From Streptomyces venezuelae (GTDB lineage: Bacteria > Actinomycetota > Actinomycetes > Streptomycetales > Streptomycetaceae): a DNA stretch of 64,000 nt. The stretch lies in the NCBI RefSeq assembly GCF_008642315.1, contig NZ_CP029192.1, positions 496,001 to 560,000 on the forward strand, in the 5' to 3' direction. Each line of letters opens with the position of its first letter. Position 1 is the first letter of the stretch. The position numbers and the translations under genes were made by a program. Below are positions 51,648-61,885 of the stretch, piece after piece. A model generated the notes under the pieces. The model did no database searches, had not been told where the DNA came from, and saw nothing but the letters and a program-made list of their open reading frames with translations.

Positions 51648-54600
51648 TCAGCCGACTGGCTGGTCGGCCCCCGCCGCCACGATCAGTCGGGCGGCGTTGG
51701 TGACTGAGGAGTCCCCGAAGAACTCGGCAATCGGGACTTGCACCGTGAACACGCTCTTGAGGCGGGAAACGAGGCGCAGCGCGGCCAGGGAGTGGAAACC
51801 CAGCGCGAAGATGTCCGTCCGCAGGTCGATCGTCGGCACTTTGAGTACCGCACAGTAGACCTCCGCGACCTTGGCTTCGAGCTCGCTGCCCTGCGCTTCC
51901 TCGGGTGCGACACTCTCGGGGCTCCGCAGCGCGAGCAGGGCTGCTTGGTCGACCTTGCCGTGCGAGGTGAGCGGGAACCGTTCAACTACTGAGATGTGGG
52001 CCGGAACCAGATGCGGGGGAAGCTGGGTACGAACGTACGCCGCGACTGTCGCCTCGTCGGCGTACGCCCCGATCAGGAACGCGATCAGCTCGAGCTCGGC
52101 CGCTGGGTCGGCCTCGGTGCGCCGAGGCACGACCAGGCTGCGCGCCACGTCCGGATGGCTGTCGAGTACGGATTCGATCTCGGCGAGTTCGACCCGGTGG
52201 CCGCGCAGTTTGAGCTGACGGTCCACGCGCCCGAGGAATTCGAGGTCACCTTCGGTGGTCCAGCGGCCTTGGTCGCCGGTGCGATACATACGTGCGCCCG
52301 GCTCGGTCGCGTAGGGGTCCCCCAAGAAGCGCTCGGCAGTCTGCTCGGGCCGGTTGAGAAAGCCGTCGCAGACGCCGGGGCCGGCCAGGTAGATCTCCCC
52401 CGGCACGCCGCGTCCCACCGGTGCGAGCAAAGCGTCGAGCACGTAGACGGCGGCGTGCGGCATGGGCCGTCCGATCGGCAGCGCCTCGCGGTCGAAGTCG
52501 GGCCCAGGCTGGTAGGTCGTGCTGGTCACCGCCGTTTCGGTGAGCCCATAGACGTTGGTGAGCGGAATCCCGAAGTCCAACCAGCGCTGGTAGACCTCGA
52601 TCGGCGCGCGTTCGCCGCCGACCAGCACTCGCCGCATGGTGTGCGGAACGGGGACAACGGCCGGGTCGATCAGGCGTACCACTTCGATCCAGTAGGCGGT
52701 GGGGAGTTCACACATGGTGATCTCGCGTTCTCCGAGGACGTGCAGCAGTTGCTCCGGGCCGGTCCGGCCGAGCACGCCGTCGAAGAAGACGACGCAGCCA
52801 CCGGCCAGCCAGGTCGGGAAGAACTCCTCGACATGTACGTCGAAGGTCATCGCGGCGAGCTGCAGCATCCTGTCTTGCGGGCCCAGATCGAACGTGTCCA
52901 CCGCGGCACGGGTGAACGCAGTCAGGTTGACGTGGGTGACGAGGGTGCCCTTGGGTACTCCCGTCGAGCCGGAGGTGAACGGGACGTACGCGACCTGACG
53001 GCCTGTCACTGCGATCTCCTCGAGGTCTTCACCTGTCTGGGCCTCGATCGAGGAAGCAACCGCCGGATCGTCGAGGGCGATCACATGCCGGGCCCCGGCC
53101 AAATCCCCTGCAAAGTCCTCGGCGATGTCCTTGGCGAAGTCCACGACCGTGAGCACCACGCGGGGCGCGGTCTCGGCGAGGACGTGGGCCTTGCGGCTGC
53201 CGGGCGCGTCCGGAGCCACAGGGACGTAGGCCCCGCCCGCCTTCAGCACGGCGAGTACGGCAGACGGCCAGGAGGAGCCGTGGGGCAGGGCGAGCGCCAC
53301 CCGCTCGCCCGTACGAAGGCCCAGCTGACGCAGGTGCCGAGCCAGCCGGTTGGCCTGGCTGTTGAGCTGTGCGTAACTGACCTGCGTACCGTCTTCGCGC
53401 TCGATCGCCGGCGCATCCGGGCTCTGTCGGACCCGTCGCTCGAACAGTGCGTGCAGGGTGGCCGGTTCGTCCCCCGGCACGGGCCGTCCGGTCAGCTCCC
53501 GATCGGGCGCGGCGTCGGTCGACGTGCGAAGCGCTCCCAGCGGGAGTTCGGGACGGGACGCGACCTCGCCGAGCAGCGTCAGGTAGCTCTCGGCCATGGC
53601 CTCGATGGTGCCCGGGTCGAACAGCTCCCTGTCGTACTCGAACTGAAGGCTCAGCTCCCCCAGCGCGTCCACGGCGCCGAGACCGATACGGAGCCGGGCC
53701 CCGCCGTTGGACAACTCGTACAGCTCCGTCACCGCGCAGCCCGGCAGCGTGGCCTCGAACTCCGTGGACTGCTCGAAGGAGTACGCCGTCTGGAAGAGCG
53801 GGGTCTCATGCGAGGTGCGTTGGGAGTCGACCCGTTTGACGAGCTCGGTGAGAGGCGCGTCTTGTGAGGAGAGCGCGTCGAAGGTACTCAGCTGGAGTTC
53901 GCGGACCAGCGAGGCGAAGGACACGTTCGCGTCCAGCCGCAGTCGCAACGGCATGGTGTTGGCGAAAAGACCGATGAGCGACTGGTACTCGGGCCGGGTC
54001 CGGCCGGCCAGAGGCGTTCCGATCAGCAGGTCGTCCTGACGGGTATAGCGGGCCAGCAGCACGCCCCAGACACCGCCGAGCATCGCGAACGGCGTCACCC
54101 CGAGCCGCTTGGCGCAGGCGTAGGCATCGGCCCGGAGCTGCTCCGGCACCACGGTCGTGAACTCGTCTCCCCGGTACTCCCGGGACGCTCCTGAACTGTG
54201 ATCGACCGGCAGTGCGAGGGTCGTCGTCGCACCGGACAGTTCCCGGGCCCACGCGTCGAGCGCGTCGTCGTACCCGCCGTCCTCGGTGATGCCCCGCTGT
54301 TCGGCCGCGAAGTCGCGGTACTGCAGGGTGAGGTCGGGCAGCTCGGGCTCATCGCCCGCGTGCCATGCGGTGTAGAGCGCGGTGAACTCGGTCCAGAACA
54401 GACGCAGCGACCAGCCGTCCGCGACGATGTGGTGCACGTTGAGGAACAGCGCGTATGCGTCATCCTCGAGACGTAGCGCGGCAGCCCGCAGCAGTGGGCC
54501 GTGCACGAGGTCGAAGGGCTCGCGAGCGGCGGTCTCGACGAACACACGCCATTCGTCGGGCCGGGAGCGGAAGTCGAGCACGGGCAGCGCGAAGGGCTGC

Positions 54601-54884
54601 GGCGGATCTGTGACGAGGTACAGCTCACCGTTCTCCTCGCCCACCCGGGAGCGCAGCACTTCATGCCGGCGCACGATCTCGGTCACGCAGCGCGCGGCGA
54701 GTTCCGTGTCCAACGCGCCGTGCAGACGGATCACCATGGGTATGCCGTAGACGCTGCGGCCCGGAGCGAGTTGTTCGGCGATCCAGATCTGTTCCTGGAG
54801 GAGGGAGAGCCTCTCGGTCTGTCGGTTGCCCATGGGTGCTCCGGTCGGGTGCGTGGCCTGCGGAGTGGTGGTTGACTCGGTCAT
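51648..54884 (-). CDS. NRPS module C-A-PCP
   Basis: The 1078-aa synthetase has a condensation domain (about 25-460, catalytic NVHHIVADGWS), an adenylation domain (about 480-985; A3 FTSGSTGVPKG, A5 VYGLTETAV, A10 TSHGKVDQA) and a carrier domain (about 1000-1070) whose phosphopantetheine site reads LGFHSLAAL, with Phe where Gly is usual. It activates one building block and joins it to the growing peptide. By eye the specificity residues are D-V-E-E-L-G-V-V, which I cannot assign. AGGAAGAG precedes ATG 54884. It is the last gene of the operon in the window and carries no thioesterase. Confidence 0.93.
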   Translation of the reverse strand: MTESTTTPQATHPTGAPMGNRQTERLSLLQEQIWIAEQLAPGRSVYGIPMVIRLHGALDTELAARCVTEIVRRHEVLRSRVGEENGELYLVTDPPQPFALPVLDFRSRPDEWRVFVETAAREPFDLVHGPLLRAAALRLEDDAYALFLNVHHIVADGWSLRLFWTEFTALYTAWHAGDEPELPDLTLQYRDFAAEQRGITEDGGYDDALDAWARELSGATTTLALPVDHSSGASREYRGDEFTTVVPEQLRADAYACAKRLGVTPFAMLGGVWGVLLARYTRQDDLLIGTPLAGRTRPEYQSLIGLFANTMPLRLRLDANVSFASLVRELQLSTFDALSSQDAPLTELVKRVDSQRTSHETPLFQTAYSFEQSTEFEATLPGCAVTELYELSNGGARLRIGLGAVDALGELSLQFEYDRELFDPGTIEAMAESYLTLLGEVASRPELPLGALRTSTDAAPDRELTGRPVPGDEPATLHALFERRVRQSPDAPAIEREDGTQVSYAQLNSQANRLARHLRQLGLRTGERVALALPHGSSWPSAVLAVLKAGGAYVPVAPDAPGSRKAHVLAETAPRVVLTVVDFAKDIAEDFAGDLAGARHVIALDDPAVASSIEAQTGEDLEEIAVTGRQVAYVPFTSGSTGVPKGTLVTHVNLTAFTRAAVDTFDLGPQDRMLQLAAMTFDVHVEEFFPTWLAGGCVVFFDGVLGRTGPEQLLHVLGEREITMCELPTAYWIEVVRLIDPAVVPVPHTMRRVLVGGERAPIEVYQRWLDFGIPLTNVYGLTETAVTSTTYQPGPDFDREALPIGRPMPHAAVYVLDALLAPVGRGVPGEIYLAGPGVCDGFLNRPEQTAERFLGDPYATEPGARMYRTGDQGRWTTEGDLEFLGRVDRQLKLRGHRVELAEIESVLDSHPDVARSLVVPRRTEADPAAELELIAFLIGAYADEATVAAYVRTQLPPHLVPAHISVVERFPLTSHGKVDQAALLALRSPESVAPEEAQGSELEAKVAEVYCAVLKVPTIDLRTDIFALGFHSLAALRLVSRLKSVFTVQVPIAEFFGDSSVTNAARLIVAAGADQPVG

Positions 54885-54910
54885 CGTGATCCGCTCTTCC
54901 TGACAGTCGG

Positions 54911-55828
54911 CTAGTAACCGAGTTCCCGGTCGACCAGGCCGATCGGCTCGAGGCCGTCCGCCAGTCGACGAATGTTGCGCCGGACCAGGTCGACGAAGGG
55001 TCCGAGTGCGTGGTCCAGATCGCCCGCGCAGTGCGCGGTGATCACACAGGTGGGGAGGGACCACAGCGGGTGTTCCGGAGGGAGCGGCTCGGGGTCGGTG
55101 ACGTCCAGGCCGGCGCCGGCGATCCATCCGGAGGTCAGCGCACGCACGAGGTCATCCGTGACGACGAGCCCACCGCGCGCCACGTTCACCAGGCACGCGT
55201 CCCGACGCATGGACCTGAGTCTGACCGTGTCGATCAGCCCGGCCGTGTCCGCGGTCAGCGGCGCCGCGAGGAAGACCACACGGGCCTCGGGCAGCCATGT
55301 GTCGAGGCGATCGGGCGTGCCGACCTCGGCGCCCGCGATCGGGGCGCCGCTGCGGCACACCACCTTGGGGCGGACCTTGAACGGGCGCAGCAGTGCGAGC
55401 AGTGCCCGGGCGACCCCGCCGCCGCCCACCACAAGGACCTCGGCGTTCGTCAGCCCGATGGCGGGGCGCGGCAGCCAGGCGCCGGCCCGCACGGAGGCAG
55501 CGCCCTGACGCAGCACGGTCAGCGCGAGCATGAGGGCGTGTTCGGCCACCAGCTCGGACTGGACCCCCACGGCCCGGCTCCAGCGGATCCGCTGATCCAT
55601 GAGCGGCAGGTAGCTTTCGACGCCGCTGCTCGCCAGCTGGACCCAGCGCACCGACGGCGCGCGCTCCAGTGCGGCTGCCAGCTCCGAGGGCTGCTCGCCG
55701 GTCCAGATCAGGCCCTGGGCTTGGTCCAGCGGAGCCAGTCGTACGCCTGAATCGTGCAGTGCTGTCAGGAGATCGGCGGGCGCCGGCTGCGGAAGCACTG
55801 CCACGGGCAGGTCGGGAAGCATGGTCAC
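54911..55828 (-). CDS. D-2-hydroxyacid dehydrogenase
   Basis: The 305-aa protein resembles SerA/phosphoglycerate-dehydrogenase-type enzymes: VVGGGGVARALLALL (cofactor loop, with Gly in place of the usual GxGxxG spacing), NVARGGLVV (substrate Arg), GLDVTDPEPLP (Glu) and ITAHCAG (His). It should interconvert a 2-keto acid and a 2-hydroxy acid with NAD(P). It starts at GTG 55828, overlapping the previous stop by 4 bp (GTGA), and ends 27 bp before the C-A-PCP gene. So it is a built-in part of the NRPS operon, likely making a building block. Confidence 0.88.
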   Translation of the reverse strand: MTMLPDLPVAVLPQPAPADLLTALHDSGVRLAPLDQAQGLIWTGEQPSELAAALERAPSVRWVQLASSGVESYLPLMDQRIRWSRAVGVQSELVAEHALMLALTVLRQGAASVRAGAWLPRPAIGLTNAEVLVVGGGGVARALLALLRPFKVRPKVVCRSGAPIAGAEVGTPDRLDTWLPEARVVFLAAPLTADTAGLIDTVRLRSMRRDACLVNVARGGLVVTDDLVRALTSGWIAGAGLDVTDPEPLPPEHPLWSLPTCVITAHCAGDLDHALGPFVDLVRRNIRRLADGLEPIGLVDRELGY

Positions 55829-57654
55829 CGGCCACTGCCCGGCTTGCCCACCGCCGTGACGTCCGCCGTCGCGCCGGCCAGCGCGGCCACTCCGCGTACC
55901 GTATACGCGCCGAAGACCTCGCGCGGACCTAGGCTGATGCCCAAGTGTTTGCGGATCCAGCTGATCAGCCGCAACATGAACAGCGAATCCCCGCCCAGGT
56001 CAAGCAGGTTGTCGAGCACACCGATCTCGTCGAGGCCCAGGAGCTCCGCCGCGGTGGCGCCGATGCGCCGCTCGATGTCACCTGTCGGCGGCACGAACTC
56101 GGTGGGCAGGTCGGGCCGGCGCTTCGGCGGCTGCGGAAGCATCGCGTGGTCGATCTTCCGATGCGTCGTCAGCGGAAACTCGTCCAGCCGGATCAGCGCT
56201 GAGGGGATCAGATGGGTCGGCAGTTCGTCGGCGAGGAAGGAACGCAGCTCACCGGCGCTCACCTTGTCCGGATCGGCAGTCACGTAGCCGATCAGACGCT
56301 GCTCACCCGACGTGTCCCGACCGGTCGTGACCAAGGCTTGGCGCACCGCCGGGTGCCGGTCGAGCGCGGCCTCGATCTCGCCCGGTTCGACGCGATAGCC
56401 ACGTACCTTGACTTGCTGGTCGCCGCGTCCGAGGAATTGCAGCCGACCGTCGGGAAGACGGCGTACCCGGTCGCCGGTGCGGTACAACCTGGCCCCCGGA
56501 ATCCCCGAGTAGCGGTCTGCGACGAACTTCGCCGCGGTGACGTCCGGCCTGCCCAGGTAACCGCGTGCCAGTGAGTCACCACCGATGAGCAGCTCGCCCT
56601 CGGTATCGGCGGGAACGAGTTCGAGCCGCTCGTCGACGACGTACATGCGGGTTCCGTCGATGGCATCGCCTATGGACAGCACCCCGTCCTTGGGTGTCTG
56701 GCCGGGCGGCACGCTCCAGTACGACGCGGTCGCGGTGGTCTCGGTCGGCCCGTAGACATGCACCAGCGGAAGGCGGAAGCGGTTCCACTGCTGGACGGCT
56801 TCGGGCATGACGCGGTCTCCGCCCATGACGACCGTGCGCAGGGACGGGGGCAGTGCCCCGCCGGTGTCCACGAGGTGGTGGACCAGCAGGTGCCAGTGCG
56901 CGGTCTGCATCTCCAGCAGCGTGACGTCGTGCGCGGTGAGGAAGTCGAGCAGGGCCTCCACCGGGGAGAGCGCGACCCGGTCGGCCGGGAACACGCTTGT
57001 CCCGCCCTGCACGAGTGGGGGGAACAGCTCCTCGAGTGAGGCGGAGAACGCGGCAGCGGCCAGCATCAGGTAGCGGTCACGCGGCCCCATGCCGAACTCG
57101 GCACTCGCGGCGGCCGCGAGGTTCGCCAGGCCCAGGTGGGTGATCATGACGCCTTTGGGCGCTCCGGTGGAGCCCGAGGTGTAGATCACGCAGGCCAGAT
57201 CGTCCGGTGCGGCTGCGGGGGCACCCGGACGGGGAGCCGAGCGCCCTCGGTCCGGGGCAAGCGTGGTGACGGGCAGGCTGGTCGGCCCCTCATGCGCTGC
57301 GTCCACGAGGAGAATCTTGATGCCGGAGTCCTCGGCGAGGAAACTCTTGCGCTGGTCGGGGTAGTCCGGGTCGATGGGCACGTAGGCCGCTCCCGCACGC
57401 AGCACGCCGAGGATCGCGACCAGCAGGTCGACGGAGTGACGCATCATGACGCCGACGCGATCTCCGGGAAACACTCCCGCCTCCACCAGGCGCGCCGCCA
57501 TGTGCTCGGCTTCGGCGGCGAGTTCGGCGTAGGTCAGCGCCCGCTGTGCATCCTCGGTGGCGGGGGCGTGCGGCGTCACCCTCGCATGCTGCTCGAGCAG
57601 GCTCGGGATGAGCTTCGGCGCGTCGTCGCGCGCTGATCGAACGTCGGCGTTCAC
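55825..57654 (-). CDS. NRPS A-PCP didomain lacking the amino-binding Asp
   Basis: The 609-aa protein has an adenylation domain (1-520; A3 YTSGSTGAPKG, A5 VYGPTETTA, A10 THRKIDHA) and a normal carrier domain (LGGDSLFML). At the place of Asp235, which usually holds the alpha-amino group, the motif reads FSASLEE with Ser. The code by eye is S-A-E-E-V-G-V-A. This suggests a substrate without a free alpha-amine, such as a keto, hydroxy or aryl acid. It overlaps the aminotransferase stop by 4 bp (GTGA) and couples to the 2-hydroxyacid dehydrogenase. Confidence 0.92.
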   Translation of the reverse strand: MNADVRSARDDAPKLIPSLLEQHARVTPHAPATEDAQRALTYAELAAEAEHMAARLVEAGVFPGDRVGVMMRHSVDLLVAILGVLRAGAAYVPIDPDYPDQRKSFLAEDSGIKILLVDAAHEGPTSLPVTTLAPDRGRSAPRPGAPAAAPDDLACVIYTSGSTGAPKGVMITHLGLANLAAAASAEFGMGPRDRYLMLAAAAFSASLEELFPPLVQGGTSVFPADRVALSPVEALLDFLTAHDVTLLEMQTAHWHLLVHHLVDTGGALPPSLRTVVMGGDRVMPEAVQQWNRFRLPLVHVYGPTETTATASYWSVPPGQTPKDGVLSIGDAIDGTRMYVVDERLELVPADTEGELLIGGDSLARGYLGRPDVTAAKFVADRYSGIPGARLYRTGDRVRRLPDGRLQFLGRGDQQVKVRGYRVEPGEIEAALDRHPAVRQALVTTGRDTSGEQRLIGYVTADPDKVSAGELRSFLADELPTHLIPSALIRLDEFPLTTHRKIDHAMLPQPPKRRPDLPTEFVPPTGDIERRIGATAAELLGLDEIGVLDNLLDLGGDSLFMLRLISWIRKHLGISLGPREVFGAYTVRGVAALAGATADVTAVGKPGSGR

Positions 57655-58856
57655 GCGGCAGACTCCTCAGGGTTGGACGACATCGACGTCAAGGGGCCTG
57701 CGGCGGCGACAGCCTGCTCTGACATCAGCTTCAGAACGGGTGTGACGCCACTGCCCGGCAGCACCGGGGCGCCGAGGGCCGCGAGCCCGGTCTCGAGTGC
57801 GGCCAGCGCGGTGACCAGGTCGAGCGGGTCGACATGGCCGCAGTGACCGATTCGCACGACTTGGTCCGCCAGTTCTCCGTTGCCGGTGGTCAGCTGGACA
57901 CCTGTGTGCTCGACCACCGCATCGACGACAGATTGCGCGCCCACTCCGGGTGGTGTGAACGCGGCCGTCACGATGCCGTTGCGCGCCACTTCTGGGGTCA
58001 GCAGCCGGAGTCCGAGGCCGCGCAAGCCCGCTCTGGCCATCCGGCCGAGCTCCGCATGCCGCCGCTGACGCCGCTCCATGCCTTCGGCGAGTACCTGTTC
58101 CAGCGCCGCGGACAACTGGAGCAGCACGCCGATCGCCGGCGTCCAGGGGGTACGCGGGATGGAGTGGTTCAGGCCGTCACGCGTGATGGTCCAGTCGAAA
58201 TAGAACCGCGGATGCCTGGCCTCGGCGTGCCGGCGCCAGGCGCGCTCACTGACCGAGACGAAAGAGACCCCCGGCGGCGCCATCAGCGCCTTCTGGGTCC
58301 CGCTGACCACGACGTCCAACCCCCACGCGTCGGCCTGTATGTCGCAGCCGCCGACCCCGGAGGCCGAGTCCACGATCGTCAGCACGTTGCGCGTCGCTCG
58401 CCCGAAGGCCTCAAGGTCGGTGACGACGCCTGTGGAGGTCTCGCAGTGCACGACGATCGCGGCGACGATCTGCGCGTCGGCCTCCAGACAGGCCTCGACG
58501 ACGGCAGGGTCCGGCTCACGACCCGGTGCGACGTCGAGCACGACGGTCTCGAGGCCGTAAGCGCGGCACAGTTCCACCCAGCGCCTGCCAAAGGCACCGT
58601 TGTCCACCACGAGGACCTTGTCCCCTGGACCGAAGAGGTTTTGCACCGCGCTCTCGAACGCACCGGTGGTGCTTGACGTGAAGACCAGCACGTCTCCCGC
58701 GGTACCGAGCACCTGCCTGAGCCCGTCGATGATGCGTGTGAAGACGCGAGCGAAGTCCTCGGTGCGCTCGTCGACCATGGGATGCGTCGCCGCCGCGATG
58801 ACCGCGGGCGGCAGCGGGGTCGGACCGGGTATGGCCAATCTGTCCTTGTAGATCAT
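57651..58856 (-). CDS. Class V aminotransferase (serine/alanine-glyoxylate type)
   Basis: The 401-aa PLP enzyme has the small-domain entry LAIPGPTPLP, VFTSSTTGAFESAVQNL, Asp163 in IVDSASGVGG and the PLP Lys189 in SGTQKALMAPPG. Its relatives transfer amino groups between serine, alanine or 2-aminoethylphosphonate and glyoxylate or pyruvate. In this operon it likely makes or consumes an unusual amino acid for the NRPS. GAAGGAG lies upstream of ATG 58856. The 3' end overlaps the A-PCP start by 4 bp. Confidence 0.9.
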   Translation of the reverse strand: MIYKDRLAIPGPTPLPPAVIAAATHPMVDERTEDFARVFTRIIDGLRQVLGTAGDVLVFTSSTTGAFESAVQNLFGPGDKVLVVDNGAFGRRWVELCRAYGLETVVLDVAPGREPDPAVVEACLEADAQIVAAIVVHCETSTGVVTDLEAFGRATRNVLTIVDSASGVGGCDIQADAWGLDVVVSGTQKALMAPPGVSFVSVSERAWRRHAEARHPRFYFDWTITRDGLNHSIPRTPWTPAIGVLLQLSAALEQVLAEGMERRQRRHAELGRMARAGLRGLGLRLLTPEVARNGIVTAAFTPPGVGAQSVVDAVVEHTGVQLTTGNGELADQVVRIGHCGHVDPLDLVTALAALETGLAALGAPVLPGSGVTPVLKLMSEQAVAAAGPLTSMSSNPEESAA

Positions 58857-58937
58857 CTTCCTGGCTCCTTCGTGCCGCGGTGGTCCGGCTTCGTCAAGGC
58901 TTGTCCGCAGTCGAGTACCGCTCGGGTCGAGCACCGC

Positions 58938-60242
58938 TCAGCCGACTGTCGCCTCACTGCCGCTGTCCGGTACGTGCGGTTCGTCCTGCACCTGTAGCTC
59001 CGGCGGCTCGACCTTGGACAGGGCAAGGGCGAACAGTGCCGTGCCCACCACCGCGACCACGGCACAGCCCACCAGCACCGGGCGCAGGCCGAACAGGATG
59101 CCCAGGGGGCCGGCCACGGCGAAGCCGACCGGCTGGGCGATCTCCGAGGCCATCAGGTCGAAGGCGGCCACCCGGCCGAGTACCTTGCTCGGTACGGCTC
59201 GCTGCATGAGGGTCTGGAAGAACACTCCTTGCAGGCCGATCGCGCAGCCGGAGAGCACCGCGGCACCCGCCACCACCACCGTCGGCACGCCGGAGCCCAG
59301 GGCCACCGCCTCGAAGACGATCAGCGGTGGCAGCCACGCTATGAAGACCACCGGTCGCTTCGGCTTGATCCGCGAGGAGGTGAACTCCGCGCAGAGCACG
59401 CCGATGGTCATGCAGGTGCCGATGACACCCCAGGCCGCGGGACCGCCCAGATGGGTGTCGGCCACCAGCGGGCCGAGGACCGCGAGGGGGGCCAGCAGGA
59501 CCATCGAGAACAACGTCCACTGCAAGGTGAGCAGCCAGAGCCAGGGGCGCTTTCGAAACTCCTGCCAGCCTTGCTTCAGCTGCGTGACCGTCCCGCCTTC
59601 GTGATCCGGTTCGGCTTCGCGCCGGGCGGGGATCTTGGCGAACACGAGGCAGAGGGTGATGACAGCCATCAGCACGCTCTCCACCAGGAAGGCGGCTCCC
59701 GAACCATATGCCGCCACGACGAATCCTGCCGCCGCAGGGGCCACCGTCCAAGCCAGTGAGGAAAAGGCGCCGACTAGCGCGTTGGCTTCGTCCAGGTCTT
59801 CTCGCGCAACGATGTCCGGCATGATCGCCATGCTGGCCGGGCCGAACAGCGCGTCAGCGCCGCCGTATACGACGGCCAGAGCGAAGAACCAGGCGAGGGT
59901 CGCGGTATCGGTGAGGAGCCCTATCGCCAAGGTCGCCGCCGCGGTCAGGCGTACGATCGACGAGACGACGAGCAGAGCGGCACGCGGAAAGCGGTCCGCC
60001 GCGACGCCGGCGAACAGCGACAAGGCGAGCGAGACCGCCGCCTGAACTCCGAGGACGAGGCCGAGGTCACTCGCAGAACCAGTGGTGTGGAGGATGCCGA
60101 AGCTCTCCGCGACCGGCAGGAAGCCGTTGGCCATGCTGGAGCCGAGACGGGCGGCCAATAGGCAGGTGAAGTTTCGGTTGGTCAGCAGCCTTCTGCGTTT
60201 GCTTCGGCGCCTTATTTTTTCGGAGACCTCTACATCGCTCAT
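58938..60242 (-). CDS. MFS exporter of the NRPS cluster (EntS-like)
   Basis: The 434-aa membrane protein resembles the MFS_3/EntS group: NFTCLLAARLGSSMANGFLP in helix 1, AGVAADRFPRAALLV (motif A) and about 12 hydrophobic segments, with a long central loop rich in Glu and Arg. It probably exports the NRPS product or a precursor, giving self-protection. It lies between MbtH and the aminotransferase gene, in line with the operon. Confidence 0.9.
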   Translation of the reverse strand: MSDVEVSEKIRRRSKRRRLLTNRNFTCLLAARLGSSMANGFLPVAESFGILHTTGSASDLGLVLGVQAAVSLALSLFAGVAADRFPRAALLVVSSIVRLTAAATLAIGLLTDTATLAWFFALAVVYGGADALFGPASMAIMPDIVAREDLDEANALVGAFSSLAWTVAPAAAGFVVAAYGSGAAFLVESVLMAVITLCLVFAKIPARREAEPDHEGGTVTQLKQGWQEFRKRPWLWLLTLQWTLFSMVLLAPLAVLGPLVADTHLGGPAAWGVIGTCMTIGVLCAEFTSSRIKPKRPVVFIAWLPPLIVFEAVALGSGVPTVVVAGAAVLSGCAIGLQGVFFQTLMQRAVPSKVLGRVAAFDLMASEIAQPVGFAVAGPLGILFGLRPVLVGCAVVAVVGTALFALALSKVEPPELQVQDEPHVPDSGSEATVG

Positions 60243-60285
60243 TGCGTCTCTTTCCGCGCGTGCTGGATTCAGGTCCGAGGGGTGC

Positions 60286-60510
60286 TCAAGAGGTTGTCGC
60301 CTCGACCAGGGACTTGGGCCGCATGTCCGTCCAGTTCCGTTTCACGTACGCCAGGCAGTCCTCTCGCCCGGATTCGCCGTGCACCACGGTCCAGCCGTTG
60401 GGCACGGTGATGGCGGCGGGCCACAACGAGTGCTGTCCCTCAGCGTTGACCAGCACCAGGTACACACCGTCTTGGTCCTCGAACGGATTCGCCACTGCTT
60501 TCACTCCCAT
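60286..60510 (-). CDS. MbtH-like protein
   Basis: The 74-aa protein is a typical Mbt[41 protein letters not shown] and [13 protein letters not shown], with the conserved Trp residues. MbtH proteins bind NRPS adenylation domains and are needed for their folding or activity. The small size and ATG at 60510 match the family. Confidence 0.96.
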   Translation of the reverse strand: MGVKAVANPFEDQDGVYLVLVNAEGQHSLWPAAITVPNGWTVVHGESGREDCLAYVKRNWTDMRPKSLVEATTS

Positions 60511-60541
60511 AGGTAAGTCGTCGAAATTCGTCAGCGACCGC

Positions 60542-61885
60542 TCAACTCGATATGCGTGGCACGTCGACCGTGCTGATCGGCACATCCGGGTCCGCGGCAA
60601 GAGCGGCCAGCATTCGCCGGTAACCGTCGGCCACGTGCTGTGCGGTCTCCGGTTCGAACAGGTCGAGCTGGTACTCCAGGAGCGCATCCATCCCCGCCGG
60701 CTCCTTGTCCAGGCCGAAGTTCTCCCGCAGGCTCAACGCCAAGTCGAACATCGAGCTGCCGGCGTCGATGTCCAAGGGCACATCGGTCAATCCGTCGAAC
60801 TCGAGCCCGGCGTCGGTGTTGTCCGCCAGGGTCAACATGACCTGGAAAAGCGGGTGCCGGGTCCGCGAGCGGGCAGGGTTGAGTTCCCTGACCAGGTGAT
60901 CGAAGGGGATGTCCTGGTTGTCGTAGGCATCAAGGGCGACGGCCTGGACCCGCTTGACCAGGTCCCGCAGACTCGGGTCGCCGGAGACGTCCACGCGGAA
61001 CACCAGCATGTTGACGAAGTACCCGACGAGATCGGTCAGCGCGTCATCCATGCGGCCGGCCACGGGTGAGCCGATCGGAATGTCGGCGCCCGCACCGAGC
61101 TTGCTCAGGAGCGCCGCAAACCCGGCCTGCAACACCATGAACATGGTCGCGTTCTCGGCACGGGCGACCTCGGCCAGTGCCGTATGCAGATCGGCGTCGA
61201 GGGTGAACTCGATCGTGCCCCCGGCGAAGTCGGACACCGGTGGGCGCGGGTGATCCGCCGGCAACCGCAGTTCCTGGGGAATGCCGTCGAGCACCGAGCG
61301 CCAGTGCGTGAGCTGTCGCGACGCCAGGCTGTCCGGGTCCTCCTCGCTGCCCAGCAAACGCCTCTGCCAGAGTGCGTAGTCGGCGTACTGGACAGGCAGC
61401 GGCGGCCAGTTCGGCTCGCCGCCACGGCGCCGTGCCGCATAGGCCCGGGCGAGGTCCCGCGTGAGCGGTCCGAGCGACCAGCCATCGCTGACGATGTGAT
61501 GCATCGATATGAGCAGCACGTGCTCCTGCGGCCCCAGTGCGAACAGCCATGCCTTGAGGGGCAGGTCGCGCACAAGGTCGAACGGGTGCTCCGAGGCCTC
61601 GTACATCGCCGGATACAGCTCTGCCTCGGCAAGCTCCTCGTACTCAAGGCTCACCGCGTACTCCGAGATGTCCAGGACGACCTGGTGCGGCCCGCCCGCA
61701 CCGTCCCGGATCACCGTGCGAAGCGATTCATGTCGCTGCACGACGTCCCGCAATGCCTCCTCAAGGGCTGTGCGGTCCAGCTGCCCCGTCAGCCGCCAAG
61801 CGAGCTGCATGGTGTACATCGAGTTGCCCGGATTCATCTGATGGATGAACCACAGTCCGAGCTGCCCGAACGACAGAGGGATCAT
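60542..61885 (-). CDS. Stand-alone NRPS condensation domain
   Basis: The 447-aa protein is a single condensation domain: [28 protein letters not shown], the catalytic [11 protein letters not shown] and [11 protein letters not shown]. It forms amide (or ester) bonds between carrier-bound intermediates. The ATG at 61885 overlaps the stop of the C-A-PCP gene (ATGA, 61882-61885). No A or PCP is attached, so it must pair in trans, most simply with the A-PCP didomain downstream. Confidence 0.93.
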   Translation of the reverse strand: MIPLSFGQLGLWFIHQMNPGNSMYTMQLAWRLTGQLDRTALEEALRDVVQRHESLRTVIRDGAGGPHQVVLDISEYAVSLEYEELAEAELYPAMYEASEHPFDLVRDLPLKAWLFALGPQEHVLLISMHHIVSDGWSLGPLTRDLARAYAARRRGGEPNWPPLPVQYADYALWQRRLLGSEEDPDSLASRQLTHWRSVLDGIPQELRLPADHPRPPVSDFAGGTIEFTLDADLHTALAEVARAENATMFMVLQAGFAALLSKLGAGADIPIGSPVAGRMDDALTDLVGYFVNMLVFRVDVSGDPSLRDLVKRVQAVALDAYDNQDIPFDHLVRELNPARSRTRHPLFQVMLTLADNTDAGLEFDGLTDVPLDIDAGSSMFDLALSLRENFGLDKEPAGMDALLEYQLDLFEPETAQHVADGYRRMLAALAADPDVPISTVDVPRISS

